Source: Planctomycetota bacterium
GTDB taxonomy: Bacteria > Planctomycetota > Planctomycetia > Pirellulales > Pirellulaceae
Direction: 5' to 3'
NCBI GenBank assembly: GCA_019347795.1
Contig: JAHWKS010000201.1
Coordinates: forward strand, 1-7,987
DNA: 7,987 nucleotides
Part shown: positions 7,216-7,987 of the stretch, piece after piece
How the letters are laid out: every line of letters starts with the position of its first letter
Numbering within the stretch: position 1 is the stretch's first letter
Made by a program: the position numbers and the translations under genes
The notes under the pieces: generated by a model
What the model saw: the letters and a program-made list of their open reading frames with translations, nothing else
Databases searched by the model: none
What the model was told of the DNA's origin: nothing

Positions 7216-7987
7216 CTTTCTCCTCCGGTGAACCGGGGGAGCGGATTGAAACATGTCGGTCAGCCGATACGTCAGCTCGCCGTGGTACTTTCTCCTCCGG
7301 TGAACCGGGGGAGCGGATTGAAACCCGCGTTTCGATTTCCGCTCTGATCGTCTTTCTCCTCCGGTGAACCGGGGGAGCGGATTGAAACCGGAATTCATCG
7401 GTCCAATTCGGGGAAGGAATAGCTCTTTCTCCTCCGGTGAACCGGGGGAGCGGATTGAAACCGGTCTAGTTCGGTCTTCAACGTAGATAAGCCGATCCTT
7501 TCTCCTCCGGTGAACCGGGGGAGCGGATTGAAACCGAATCTGGGAAACGCGTTGCGGTTGCTACCGCGTGCGCTTTCTCCTCCGGTGAACCGGGGGAGCG
7601 GATTGAAACCATCCAAGTGTTGCCAATTCACCTAGGTTAATAGCTTTCTCCTCCGGTGAACCGGGGGAGCGGATTGAAACGACGCATCTACTCGCCGTTG
7701 ATGCGGTGAAGGCCTTTCTCCTCCGGTGAACCGGGGGAGCGGATTGAAACGCGGTCGCGCCACTCCTCAGGGGAGAGAGCGATATGCTTTCTCCTCCGGT
7801 GAACCGGGGGAGCGGATTGAAACCTGTACGAGATCAGCGTTGCGCCGTTGGAGGACGCTTTCTCCTCCGGTGAACCGGGGGAGCGGATTGAAACGAGCAA
7901 GCCCACCCCACGAACCGGCCGAGATTCGTCTTTCTCCTCCGGTGAACCGGGGGAGCGGATTGAAACGGCTTACGGGCAGGCGCACTC
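7216..7987 (+). CRISPR. Type I-C CRISPR array, 11 repeats, continues past the window
   Basis: Eleven 37-bp repeats, all identical by eye, start at 7216, 7288, 7352, 7425, 7498, 7573, 7644, 7714, 7787, 7858 and 7930. The base before each repeat varies, which fixes the left edge. Each has CTTT, a stem CTCCTCCGG (positions 5-13), loop TGAA, the pairing strand CCGGGGGAG (18-26, one G-T wobble), then the 11-nt tag CGGATTGAAAC. Cas5c cleavage at the stem base would leave exactly that 11-nt 5' handle. The ten complete spacers are 35, 27, 36, 36, 38, 34, 33, 36, 34 and 35 nt; an eleventh is cut at 21 nt. The leader lies on the left, so the spacer at 7253-7287 should be the newest. Spacers look unrelated to each other, and I recognised no target by eye. 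No degenerate terminal repeat is seen, so the array goes on. Confidence 0.99.

Noticed and set aside
7119..7367. Plus-strand small open frame running from the leader into the array
   Set aside because: It runs through two repeats and their spacers and has no clear ribosome site; its sequence is that of the leader and array.
7171..7985. Minus-strand reading frames over the array, encoding repeated FNPLPRFTGGE or QSAPPVHRRRK-like peptides
   Set aside because: The peptide repeats are translations of the CRISPR repeat in different frames; there are no ribosome sites, and they end wherever spacers bring stops.
1..7987. A novel or previously undescribed defence system
   Set aside because: Every gene matches the known type I-C set in its known order, and no extra gene lies between them; the largest gap outside the array is the 178-nt leader.

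Overview
This window is one type I-C CRISPR-Cas locus read left to right on the + strand. The order is the 3' part of cas3, then cas5c, cas8c (with an internal in-frame start for a Cas11c small subunit), cas7c, cas4, cas1, cas2, a leader of about 178 nt, and a CRISPR array that runs off the right edge. The gene order, the 11-nt tag ending in ATTGAAAC and the protein motifs all fit the standard I-C plan. This is a known kind of system, not a new one. The interest lies in its details.

The DNA is visibly GC-rich, start codons are ATG, GTG and possibly TTG, and most genes have clear Shine-Dalgarno sites. This suggests a high-GC bacterium, for example a proteobacterium or planctomycete. No gene here fixes the taxon, because CRISPR loci are often transferred between lineages.

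Region by region: 1-1359 is the helicase and C-terminal part of the Cas3 nuclease-helicase. An in-frame TAG occupies the first three bases of the window, so the gene is either broken at that point or affected by an assembly or edge error. Positions 1414-5009 hold the Cascade genes. Cas5c processes pre-crRNA and caps the 5' tag, Cas8c is the large subunit, Cas11c the small subunit, and Cas7c the crRNA-coating backbone. Positions 5015-7037 hold the adaptation genes: Cas4 for prespacer trimming and PAM selection, and Cas1-Cas2 for integration. Intergenic gaps are 54 nt or less, and cas5c/cas8c and cas4/cas1 overlap at ATGA, so the genes are probably transcribed as one operon. Positions 7038-7215 are the leader. 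Positions 7216-7987 hold 11 identical 37-bp repeats with 10 complete spacers and one cut off by the window edge.

The parts fit as one pathway. Each repeat folds into a 9-bp stem with a TGAA loop, and exactly 11 nt follow the stem, which is the 5' handle length expected from Cas5c cleavage at the stem base. Perfect repeat identity plus intact cas1, cas2 and cas4 suggest recent or ongoing acquisition. Interference depends on whether cas3 is intact upstream of the window. No gene was found on the minus strand; the long minus-strand reading frames are shadows of the genes or of the repeats.
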